Source: Taenia hydatigena | Lineage: Eukaryota > Platyhelminthes > Cestoda > Cyclophyllidea > Taeniidae | NCBI GenBank assembly: GCA_036345935.2 | Contig: JADWOT020001577.1 | Span: 1,907,795-1,971,794 of the forward strand | DNA: 64,000 nucleotides | Direction: 5' to 3' | Part shown: positions 46,801 to 56,175 of the stretch, piece by piece | Numbering within the stretch: the first letter of the stretch is position 1 | Layout: every line of letters begins with the position of its first letter | Notes under the pieces: model-generated | Database searches by the model: none | Told to the model about the DNA's origin: nothing | What the model saw: the letters and a program-made list of their open reading frames with translations, nothing else | Translations under genes and position numbers: made by a program

Positions 46801-49095
46801 GCAAGACAAATATCTCTGTCAGAAGGGCGAATACAATCATTCGCAAAAATGTGGGATTTAAAAGAGTCACTAGACGATGAGCACCGAGACAGCTTTCTGC
46901 TTTTGACCGGCGCCACAAGCAGCACTATCGAAGTCGCATTCTGAGTACTCGATGATGGGGTAAATGCACATATGTAACAAATACCTGTGTTAAAAAATAG
47001 TTTCCACCTCTTAACATTTGTTCCTTGCTTCGATAAAAGCAAAGGTTACGTGTTGATTTGAACCACTCTCTTCTCTGTGCATGACCTGGAGGGTCATGAG
47101 AAAAGATCAAACTTACATCCGACTAAGGGAAGATGAACTATTAGTAGAAACTCGAATTTGGCATCAGCGAATATCCCACCGCTAAAATATATGTTTGCCC
47201 GGATCGATGCCCTGGAAATTCTCCAATGGAGAAGAAAAGATCCGATCATAGATGCTCGACTCAAGTGGACACTCAGTGCCCCACGTCAGACCTCAGCAAA
47301 CCACTGGCATATAGCGCCCTCGAACAGAAAGCTAGGTTCCTTCAAAAGTTAAAATTTGGACCCAAGGTAGGAGATAGAGGTCAGCTATTCAATAAACGAA
47401 GAATTAAATAAGAATTAGACGATGGACTCAAAAAGTGAGGAATTAAGGGAAACGTAGTCAGATGCTGAGGCAATGCAGTGACGCAATATTTCTTTCTAAG
47501 ATTCTGAGTTCAAAACCAAGATAGCCTGCTAGCTAAGATGCTCATAAGTACTAATAACGACGGGAATAAAGAGGTGGAGAAAGGTTCACACTCAGCCATA
47601 GGCAGTTGACTCGAGCATACGTTTGGATAAGAGGGTGATCAACCACTGCCAAAATAACAATTACAGGTGCTACACCCGATGAACTCAATTTCAGGCACCA
47701 CAAAGTGTCAAAACAGGGAATTGTATCCATTCAGTTTCAAACAACGAGGATATTCTCCGTTTGGATTCCAAATGGGATTAGATCGAAGAGAAACCAGCCC
47801 TTCACAAGCGATGGAATCGAACTTGACAGGAATGCGCCGCCTGGACAAATTAGTCAAATCGCAAATTATTTAAAAGTCCTGCAAACTTTCGGACCATACT
47901 TCTCTGAGTATGTTGACATTGAAGAGTATCTCGCGTTGCGGTTAGAGGAAAAGAAACAATAAGACCGATGCACACCATTCATGAGCCTCCTTGAAACAGC
48001 GAAGGAAAGCTAAGTTAACAAGGTTGCGCATTCTAAACATAGAGGTATGAAATATCGCTACAGATCAGGCAAATGTGGGTGCATAGAAGCCTAATTGTGT
48101 ACATTGCATAATTTCTGTGCATGTGGATTTCTCATCAAAAAATTCACAAAAGGGAAAAAACGGAACAGCGAAATGCCGCTGGCAAGAGGGTTCACACTAG
48201 GCACTTGTACGCGACTCATCTTGAGACAATGCCGCAATTAGACGACTAGTGAGGCATTCGATGGTCATTTCAGCCATTTGACCAATCAGAAGTAAGATCC
48301 GGGTACTTGACCTATTTAGCATAAAGTGAAGGAGAAACTAGGGAAAACAAATAAATAATAAGCACAAGATCGAATAAATACTGACTAGAACCAAACATTG
48401 CAGCTTAATCAAATAAATTTAATCGCAGAATTAACTGCAGCCACAACTTCCCAAGTAAGTGCAATGAAGGGAAAAAATGAATAACAAGGGGAAGTATAAT
48501 GGAGACAAAATCTTTCAACGATCCTAAGGTAAATATTCACAGGATGTCAGAAAATATGCAACGAAATGTGTGAACAAACCCCTAGTAGTCGAGGCCCATC
48601 AGTGACTGAATGAACTGCTGCAATCGGGGATTTGAAAGTCGAAAACAACTTGCAGGCATCAATCCAAACGCAGGAGAATGGAAACAAGTAGTTGAAATGA
48701 ACGAATGGAAAAAGGAAACCAATTTTGTGTCCAAGGCTAACTCAATATTCCGCAAGGAGAACATTGACTCATCGCACTTGCGAAATACGGCGCACCGAAA
48801 ATCAGCGCACAAAGGATTCGACGAAACATAAGCATTAATTACAACAACACCCAACCGATTTCAAGGTCCGATGTTTGCTATAAGATCAGACAATTGTAAA
48901 GGCAATTGATATGCCAGTTTCGTCAAAATGGATTGACGCTTCGAAAGGGTTGGTTTGAGTAGTAATACAGTTTCAAACTCACTCGTAGTTCCGGAAGACC
49001 TCAAATGTAATAGGTGAGAAAAAAATTTCTTCTTCCGGCTGAAGATCAGGCGGTGGCTGTTGCTTAACAAAGGGTTCGCCATTTAGTAAAGGCAT
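33812..49095 (-). CDS. BAZ1A: BAZ1A/ACF1-like ISWI chromatin-remodelling subunit
   Basis: Twenty exons keep phase throughout: 48983-49095, 45929-46210, 44168-44234, 43865-44089, 43668-43782, 43499-43588, 42941-43365, 42289-42871, 41577-41928, 40357-40554, 39541-39916, 37712-38053, 37548-37633, 37366-37440, 37088-37191, 36691-37015, 36090-36618, about 35650-36001, 34026-34524, 33812-33935. The product is about 1,753 residues (human BAZ1A: 1,556). It opens with MPLLNGEPFVKQ, close to the vertebrate N-terminus, and runs WAC (about 20-130), DDT (about 347-439), WHIM segments (about 620-1000), PHD (about 1248-1345), AT-hook (about 1560) and bromodomain (about 1590-1753). ACF1 pairs with an ISWI ATPase to slide and space nucleosomes in the nucleus. 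A long Ala-rich stretch (about 440-600) separates DDT from WHIM1. One exon end near 35650 is uncertain. The symbol denotes family; BAZ1B is less likely. Confidence 0.92.
34831..34860. repeat. (CAA)10 microsatellite
   Basis: Ten perfect CAA units lie in the intron between the last-but-two and last-but-one exons of the BAZ1A-like gene. On the gene's own strand this is (TTG)10. Confidence 0.95.
36090..37015 (-). other. PHD finger exons with expanded spacing (36691-37015 and 36090-36618)
   Basis: The helix before the finger, TAQLHLLLRALERSV, matches vertebrate BAZ1A. The first zinc pair is CTAC at the end of exon 16. The central motif CGGCACPFHQDC has exact C-x2-C-x4-H-x2-C spacing. The last pair is CQRC. 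Two gaps are long: about 22 residues before CGGC and about 64 between the His/Cys unit and CQRC, where vertebrate BAZ1A has about 15. The Trp usually found before the last pair is absent. An acidic tail rich in Glu follows. An unrecognised intron inside the insert is possible. Confidence 0.78.
38054..39540 (-). other. Intron of the BAZ1A-like gene, no feature seen
   Basis: This 1,487-nt intron separates the WHIM2 and WHIM3 exons. On the opposite strand at 39071-39397 is a 108-codon Lys/Glu/Asn-rich ORF with no domain; its composition follows purine-rich DNA and I do not call it a gene. Confidence 0.6.
39541..40554 (-). other. WHIM2-encoding exon pair (40357-40554 and 39541-39916)
   Basis: The two exons join as PLGQDRLYRRYWLVPSLPA, almost the same as vertebrate BAZ1A at WHIM2. 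Positions 40357-40554 end in LGQDRLY and 39541-39916 begin in RYWLV, with the shared Arg codon split AG|A. WHIM motifs bind the linker side of the nucleosome or ISWI. The following exon (37712-38053) carries MPRWSLLLPL and LNPRGTRESHLRKAV, matching WHIM3. Confidence 0.9.
42289..42871 (-). other. Ala-rich linker exon before WHIM1
   Basis: This 194-codon exon is rich in Ala, Gly, Leu, Ser and Thr and G+C-rich compared with the introns. Only its last part, from DDPCVDLMRSNRDIVDKLRS, resembles the vertebrate sequence that leads into WHIM1. The exon phase fits both neighbours. The Ala-rich part has no match I can recall and may be lineage-specific. Confidence 0.75.
42941..43365 (-). other. DDT-domain exon of the BAZ1A-like gene
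   Basis: PPEDFGVCLQVYEFFHVFGG matches the first DDT helices. GGLTWEMLEDVLFSQDPMGP and FADILFGLLCSIRRLE match the later ones. DDT domains contact the ISWI ATPase partner. A 40-residue Gly/Glu-rich insert lies between them. The exon must end before an in-frame TAA, and the only phase-correct donor is GAG|GTTGGT, which is not the usual consensus. Confidence 0.88.
45929..46210 (-). other. WAC-domain exon of the BAZ1A-like gene
   Basis: This exon carries most of the WAC motif: DDFFERTIQLNSMVW, then NLNYREALACE, then LADLVDVLLAFTTSRFFVGE. WAC domains of ACF1 proteins help bind DNA. The first codon is completed across the junction (GA+T), giving YDDFFERTI as in the vertebrate protein, which confirms the splice. 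Confidence 0.9.
46211..48982 (-). other. First intron of the BAZ1A-like gene, no feature seen
   Basis: This 2,772-nt intron is the longest in the gene and separates the initiation exon from the rest of the WAC domain. ORFs inside are short and unconnected. First introns often carry enhancers, but nothing specific is visible. Confidence 0.6.
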
Positions 49096-49122
49096 CTAAA
49101 TTTAAAAATGCAAGAAATAAGA
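49096..49122 (-). promoter_or_regulatory. Splice-acceptor-like tract directly before the BAZ1A-like ATG
   Basis: On the minus strand a pyrimidine-rich stretch, TCTTGCATTTTTAAATTTAG, ends in AG immediately before ATGCC. It could be the acceptor for a 5' UTR exon or for spliced-leader trans-splicing. No UTR exon can be identified from sequence alone. Confidence 0.5.
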
Positions 49123-50272
49123 GTGAAGAAAATGCCATCTCAGTCGCGACACTGCGTAAAATCCGCCCTTTTAAAAGCCATTGATGTTCCCCATGATCTA
49201 GAAGAGTAAGACCGGACGCTTTAGCGATATTTAAGATGGTAGTTTCCGAGTTGGTATACTGTCTAAAACATTGATGAAGGACACACAATTAAAAAATCCC
49301 ATGCAGACCCAATAAGAGAGACGTTTATCAAGAGACTGAATTTGAATTTGCAGTTGGGGAGCCTTCAAGAATTATTCCAAAATGCTTGCAAGGTTTCAAA
49401 AGCCATTAGACTTTAGAAAAAAACATGGGCGGCAACGTGAAATTTCGTGAAAAGTCAAAATTTCAACTTTGCATTACGCAAAACCATGTGGTAGACGCAC
49501 GCAAGCTTTGAACATTCGTGAAAAATAGGAAAAACAAACAAACAAGCTCAATGGTAACAGGGCGCATGAAATGGGGCAGGGTGGCAGTACCTCAGAATAA
49601 TTATGAAAACTCGGTAAAAATGCTTACTGTGGATCATTAGGGAAATTCTCACAAAATTCATCAACCATAAAAATATTTGCTCACGACGGGCAAATGACCT
49701 TAGTCTCTGATGAGCTAAAACGCAGTCGCATTAAAATCTATATCTGCTTTTCGAATAATACTTCACTTCGCAAGGGACAAAACCCCTTGTATAAACAAGG
49801 CATTCTAAAATCCAATTAGACCTTACCCTTTAAGATCAAATCACCCTTCCAACAAGCTAAAATCCAGAGAAGAATTTTTGAGATTCAAAACATTCCATTC
49901 CAGCGGGTTTATTAAAAACTTCTTCGAAAATATGGCGCACGACACGTCCGCTTAATCTTGTTTGGCTAATGAATGTGAAGTAAATGACATCATTTATCGG
50001 AATAAAGTCAAACAAAATTGTTTCCGTCCAATTTTGTAATTAAAACCGCGTTTTCTTATAAGTGTATATGATATGCGGGGGCCAGGGTTTCTTCTTGGTT
50101 TTTTACGATAAGAACAAAAAATTGCCTACAAAGCTACAGAACTATGCCGAAGCGTTACTCATGAGTACGTACATCAGCCCATTTGGCATCTTTAAACGGC
50201 TAATAAAGAGCAACCGACGGCTAATCAGATACCAGTGTACGCGTCTCCAAAGCCTTGCCTTTAAGTATCGAG

Positions 50273-50458
50273 TGTAGCATCTCGAGGCTCCCTCGAAGGC
50301 AAAAGAAGCCAGAACGCTGGGTTAGAATATGTATATTCAAAGGACAGAGGGGAATAAGCTGCTAGCATGGCCCAGAGGCCAGCCTACGCAGCTAGAGCAA
50401 TGCGGCCACCTCTGTGACCTTGACCGGAACCGGTAGTTCCAACAAACTAGGTACTACA
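50273..50458 (-). mobile_element. Solo LTR of the TRIM family, perfect TSD
   Basis: This 186-bp unit runs from TGTAGCATCTCGAGGC to GGTACTACA. It is flanked by a perfect duplication, TCGAG, at 50268-50272 and 50459-50463. The sequence follows the copies at 3130 and 10980 throughout, without indels in total length. It lies about 1.2 kb upstream of the BAZ1A-like start codon, and its element orientation is minus, the same direction as that gene. Confidence 0.88.
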
Positions 50459-53060
50459 TCGAGGCCTTATTCTGGCAGTTTTCCATTGACGGTACTGATT
50501 TCATAACGATGAGCTTCTGCAGAGCATGTATGGCCTTTCCCATGACTTCTATTTTATTCATGACGCTTTGGAACGAAATCATGGTGTCTATGCTTTCAGC
50601 GCGTTTCTTTAACATGAAATTTGTTAAAGTGTTGGGTCTCCATTGAATTATGTAATGTGCACATTAGTGTGTCCCGGTAACTGGAAGGGAGAACGCAAGC
50701 CAGGTGGTCAAACAATCGCAATGACTTTCCACCGGACGGGAAGTTGCGATTTACAATCAATCTCTTTAAGCACCGAGACAATTTCCTTGCTTTGCACCGA
50801 TTCCATTGATACCTAATTCCAGGCTGGAAGTCCTTTTCGCGTGCGCCGGCCACTGAAACTAGTGGTACAGCCTTAAGTACTGTATTCATGCAGAAGAATG
50901 AACAAGATCGGAAAAGCATCTCTGCTTTTGCTAGCACCGAAATCAATGAACAGGGGAAGCAGAAAAGTATTAACTAACGTGGAACTCCTGCCATTTTGCA
51001 GTAAACAAGCTCTTCAGACATCGCCTGATATTGAGGTGATTCGTAGTGCGGACAGAGATTCTGGAATGGAAAAAATCCACCGATATGATTTTATTTTGCA
51101 ACATCAGAAAGAAAAAGCTTATAGCGGCGCGGGTACTTAAACTCAAAAATATGATCTAGGGTCAATTGATTGCAACCTGGTGCGTGATCTCAATAAACAT
51201 TAGTGGAGAAGGGTATTTTCCAACCTCCCAAAAGCCAACGATGAAAGAGCTGTATTCAGTGGGAAAGGTGACAGCAAACGTGGCACTCAGAGGTTCAATT
51301 ACACCACGATCGCTTTAGAGTACCCATTTGTCTAGTAGCCTTGACATTCAGCTATCGAATACATGCAAGATGTTTGGAGAAGGCAAATAACCTTTTGCAA
51401 ATCTAAAGAATTCTATATAGCAGCACTTGCACCATTTTGATCGGTGCTTGCAGGAGCTTAAGGGAAAGGGCAGACGCTGACATGGTTGGGCACCTAGTAC
51501 TCGGAGATAGAAGCCCGGCATATGCTTATGACTACAGATAAAATCGCCAAATTCGCTGGTTTGAGATATTTGAAGAACTAAGATGCTAGAACGGTAGCTT
51601 CTGTAATCTTTATCTGTCAATACGAGATCCCCAAACCCGCATACATTAACACTATTGCTAACACCTAGAGCAAAAATTTTACGGAACTGTTGTAAAACTT
51701 CCGGGATCTTAGAGGTCCTCGAGAAGCCTAACAGCTACGATAAACGATTTGCTTTTTACTAAAAAACTGGCTGTGCCATTTGCCAGTGCTTTGACCGCAT
51801 GATTAAGATTTATGTCGAAGTTGGCGCCTTCTGGCGCTTAGAGCTACGATCTATATGTTCACCGGCTTTTAACCATGTAAAGTGCTTACCGGTTGCAAAA
51901 TGAGGGTACCACTCGATAATTTCCTACAAGCGCTGGCATCTTAAATCATAGCGTTTCAGAATACGCACTACATCTTGCGAAGGGTATGAGGTAAGCCTTC
52001 GAGACAAAATGATTCCATAATAAGCACAGCTGACCCAGAGCCCATAAAAGGGGATGCCTAGTACAGCCCAATAGATCTATTTCGATGCGCTATACATCGC
52101 AAAATCTTAACAGCCTTCAATAAGAATTGTGTTTTTGCGCACTTCGGGTCGCTTCATCAGCAAAATTCGTGTTAAAGGATGCTTAAATTTGTAAATAATC
52201 AATTGATAACGATATCAGCATGCCAATTCAGCAGACTCGGGTCTCTACCGACGCCGACCTCAAATGATTGGGCTGTAAAGCCCAACTCACCAAAATACTT
52301 AATTGTTTAGCTAGTCGCCTTTTAGCAATATTTTGTGGTTTCCTCGGATCAACTCAGTCTAGGAAAGGCATTAAACCAGGGGACGATGGAAGGAAGGCAG
52401 ATCTGAATGAGCTTGTTGACTTAGGCGAATTAAGGATGAGTAGAAGCATTTATGAAGACTCTGGACTTATAGCCTCTTACAGCATTTACATAGGCGTTTA
52501 GTCTCTTTTTTAAGTAAACAATTTCCCATTGATTTAAACAGAAAGATCTCAGTAAAAATCCGCTGAAATACTTGTTGCTCATTTGAATCAAATTTCCTAC
52601 GGCATTTGAGATGACATCATATAATCCAACGAATAAAAATGTATTTTTAGTTTTAAAAGCATATTAATGATAAGATTTTACCTTAAAGCATTGGCCCAAT
52701 ACTAACCGCCCACTTTCGTCACTTCTACTAATAAGTCGCAATGCTGAACTTTTTCTACCCTTTTGTATAAAAGTTAAAGAATGCTCATTTAAATGCGTGG
52801 ATTGTATCAATTGAATCCTTTAGCTGCCGGTATTCCACCCCATTTAAAATAATGCTCGAAAAATCTATGCAGCAAAGCCTTAAAGAGCGTTGCATGGAAA
52901 TAGTGTCCTAACGTGTGTGAGTTCATATTTCATCACTTTAACTGACCTTTTTCGTTTCGTGAAAGTACAATCATTTTTTACACCTCTGTGATTGACCAAT
53001 CGGCCTATTAGGTTCACTTTGTTGTGTAATAGCCTACCAACTTTGTGCGAGTTTTGCAGA

Positions 53061-56000
53061 ATGCCACAAGCGGATCCAAAGGATAAGATTCATGCGTTGT
53101 TGCAGGGCATAGAAGCGTAAGGGGCTTTTTGGTTATTGCCTTCAGTTATAATCCTGAGCATCTGCCCATGCTCAAAAAACATTTGGCGTGGCAAGTCAAA
53201 GAAAATGAGTATGATTTCGAGGCAAATCTTGTCATGCTTCGATTGTAAGACGCATATTTAGTATTACTCGTTTTAGATACCAATTCAACCCTGACCTTTT
53301 TGATGCTGATGCAGTGCGATTGATACTATTGAAGGCGATAGGCAACCTTCCGTTCACGGACCTTACGCTGTACAAATATCTAATTCATACTGACAGAGTG
53401 AGTTGGTGCGTCTATCATTTAATTGTCTCAGCTCAATGAGGAACCCATCTGCACAATTATTTCTCTCGGGACTCTTCTTGAAACCTGCCAATTCCAGAAG
53501 TTCTGGAAAAGTTATGCGGAGAACAAGGATGTTGTTGGTAACATATCAGATTGGACCAGCTCAGTGAGAAGCTGTGAGTTGTTCTCTTTTCCTACTAAAA
53601 TTTTTCAAACATTTTACACAGTCAATCGAATTAATAGGTCCGTAAACTTCCTGCATAATCTCTTAAAGCTTTTTTACTCAATCCGAACGCTTTACGATCC
53701 ACTCTCTATGTACACTGGTCTCTATCTTATTAGCTCGGTGTTTCTTTCATTGAGATGTTTCGTCTCTTTATTTTGTGGTAAATCTTGCTCCACGTCGGTG
53801 TTTCCCCTCGCTGATTTGGGGTAATTGCGATGTTGTTATGCTAAAATCATAGACACCCCCATTTCATCATACGTCAAAACTCCTAGTTTTTAGTCAGGTT
53901 TCTCCAGTGAGTAGAAAGCATTCATCTCGGCTATTTTGGCCCGCCTGATAATTGATTTGCCTAATCGTGGGTTGCTTTCCACGTTTTTCGCCTTGCAGCC
54001 ATGCTTAAAATGTCCCAAAAGTCTGCCGACTGCTTCCCATTTGAGCTAATTTCTCCCTAAGTATTCAGCACTAGTAGTGATAAATTTTTCTATGGGAAAG
54101 TGTTTTTTTTTTAGTTGAGTACAATGAGAAATCAAGGGTATCTTCATTACCTGTTCAAACACTTTAAATTAATCTCTTCTGACAATACAGTGAACAGTTA
54201 TTACAGCATTTAGATTGTGTATAACGTAATTATGTTTAACTCCTTTCCATTAAGCATCCATCCCTTACAAGGATAAGTTTTCCTATTGCTAATCCTAGCC
54301 GCTGCTGATTGAGTGATGCATGGGGCCTCGCATGTTTGGATTGTGTCCCTGACTTTTAATTGACGACGCTGCCATCCATTAAAAAGGAATTATTTTTCTT
54401 CATGCGAAATCAGAGTTAAACTGTTTTGTCTTCTTTCATTCAGTTAATTCTCCCCCACCTAAGTACGACGTATAGCGACGTCTTACCTGCTTACTTATAG
54501 GGGTTGATAGTTTCGATCACCTCTCCAATATGCTCTTCTGTTTGATAAAGTGAAACGAGACTGGTTTGATTTGTGCTAGTCAAATATGCGGTTACGATAC
54601 AGAAAAGCGGGTGATTGTGAAATGATCTCACTGAAAAGTTAACCAAAGTTCTTAGCGAATGTGGGCTATACCGCGATAAACTATTGTGTTAATCATGCAA
54701 GCTGGATAGGGACCTTATCAAGGGCTGAAAACGTTTATTGCTGTATTTATTCGCTTTGCGGCGATGAAATTTGCATTTTTGAACGTGACACATACACTCC
54801 AGTGAATAAGAAAGCTGATTTATCGCTAAGCATCTATGATGAGGGTGAGACGAGTGCGACCAAGCTTATTAAATTACCAGGCTTCTTTGCCTCCCGAATT
54901 GGTCTGCAAAGCATGACCCAATTGAACAGGTTTTTTTATTCAAACTTCTGGCTTACACCTTAGTGGTTGGTTGATAGGGTCCTCCCAACATTAGTCTGTC
55001 CGTAATGACTAAACAGCGGAACTCGTATGCCTCTTTTTTTAACAAAGGTGATGTGATTAAGTTGTAAACTACTTAAAATTCTTGCGACCTAGAAAATTCG
55101 GGTATTGTCTACTTAGAATCTTGGTATTATTTCCTTCAGTACCCATCAGCCCCATTGAACAGTTTCACTGTTTAAATTGGAAATTTAGTTTAAAGTAGAG
55201 GTATGGGCCTGACTCTTCGCAATGGACAAAACGGCGAAATCTTACACGTAGTTTTACTTAAAGTTGGGCAACTCGTTGCTTAATCCAACTTTGTTTTACG
55301 CACGGATTATGAGCTAAATAACCTTCTTACAGTGCTGGTTACCGTATATGTGATCATTATCATTTTATTTTATGTTCAAGTCAAAATTTCCTAAGATTTG
55401 CCTCCTGCCCACAGTGTCTCTACACCCTTGCTAAGCCTCCATCGACTGCACTCTCTCTAGAAAGTTAGAGTTTCCTTGATTCTCGACTATTATTTTGGGT
55501 TTTCTATTAACGGATTCACGAAACTTAGTCTAAATTAGATGTAAAATACCACTGATCACTTCCGTTACGTCTGGCTTCAGCTTGCATTGTGTATCTAGCA
55601 CCATCGTTTCAACATGGATCCCACTCGTTTGGCTTTAGCCACTTTGCTACTGAAGGGCCCAATGACCTCTCATCTAATTCACCTCTTGTCCACTCTGTTT
55701 CTTTTACATAATGATCCTGATCGCTCACTGCGACCAAAAGAGTTAAAAACTTGAGTTCAAGGGTTGGGTGTACCTTATGTCTGAAAGGTTACCTAATATC
55801 TTCCCTTCTTTTTCCCAGTCATTGCGTACGTGATCGATACCACCTATCAGCGCATCTCGAAGAGTCTGCTAATGGCCCTCCTAGACATCAAATCGAAGGA
55901 GGAATTGGCTTCCGTGGTTGAAACGCGTCATTGGAAGCTGCTACCTCCTGAGGGGGATGCGAAAGATGATGAGGAGTGGATCTTTATTACCAACCACGAG

Positions 56001-56126
56001 GCTTCTGTGAAGTCGACCAACATCAAGGAGAGGGTCACCTTCGACGCAATGGCACGCAGTGCACACGCCTTCAAGCCTTCTGTCGGTCGGTTCTTCATTC
56101 AAGCGCCGGATAAACAGGCCGCATGA
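53061..56126 (+). CDS. EIF3K: Eukaryotic translation initiation factor 3 subunit K
   Basis: Five exons join in phase: 53061-53116, 53146-53244, 53277-53397, 53432-53573 and 55819-56126, encoding 241 residues (human eIF3k: 218). The match runs the whole length: YNPEHLPMLKKHLAWQ and ENEYDFEANLVMLRLYQFNP near the N-terminus, GTLLETCQFQKFW in the middle, then SVRSFIAYVIDTTYQRI across the last junction, where human has SVRKFICHVVGITYQHI. The fold is HEAT-like repeats plus a winged helix. The protein is a non-core subunit of the cytoplasmic eIF3 complex. The first three introns are 29, 32 and 34 nt, while the fourth is 2,245 nt. The start is the first ATG, one base after an AG acceptor-like TTTTGCAG. 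The extra C-terminal residues (PSVGRFFIQAPDKQAA) are not in the human protein. Confidence 0.96.
53574..55818 (+). other. Long last intron of the eIF3k gene
   Basis: This 2,245-nt intron has donor T|GTGAGT and acceptor TTTTTCCCAG. ORFs within (for example 100 codons at 54661-54963) show no domain and are not called genes. No LTR copy or simple repeat was seen. Confidence 0.7.
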
Positions 56127-56169
56127 GTGGGCACCAATGGTTTTGATTGCGTCATCAGGGCTGCTGCAC

Positions 56170-56175
56170 AATAAA
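56170..56175 (+). terminator. Polyadenylation signal of the eIF3k gene
   Basis: AATAAA lies 44 bases after the stop codon, a short but normal 3' UTR distance. Confidence 0.75.

Larger units (their letters stand above)
49096..53060. other. Divergent intergenic region between BAZ1A-like and eIF3k genes
   Basis: About 4 kb separate the two start codons. The only defined feature is the solo LTR at 50273-50458. ORFs up to 116 codons are present without domains. Both genes should have their promoters here, unless mRNA 5' ends come from trans-splicing. Confidence 0.5.

Noticed and set aside
54661..54963. 100-codon ORF inside the long eIF3k intron as a nested gene
   Set aside because: No domain, no promoter or poly(A) signal recognised, and no splice partners.
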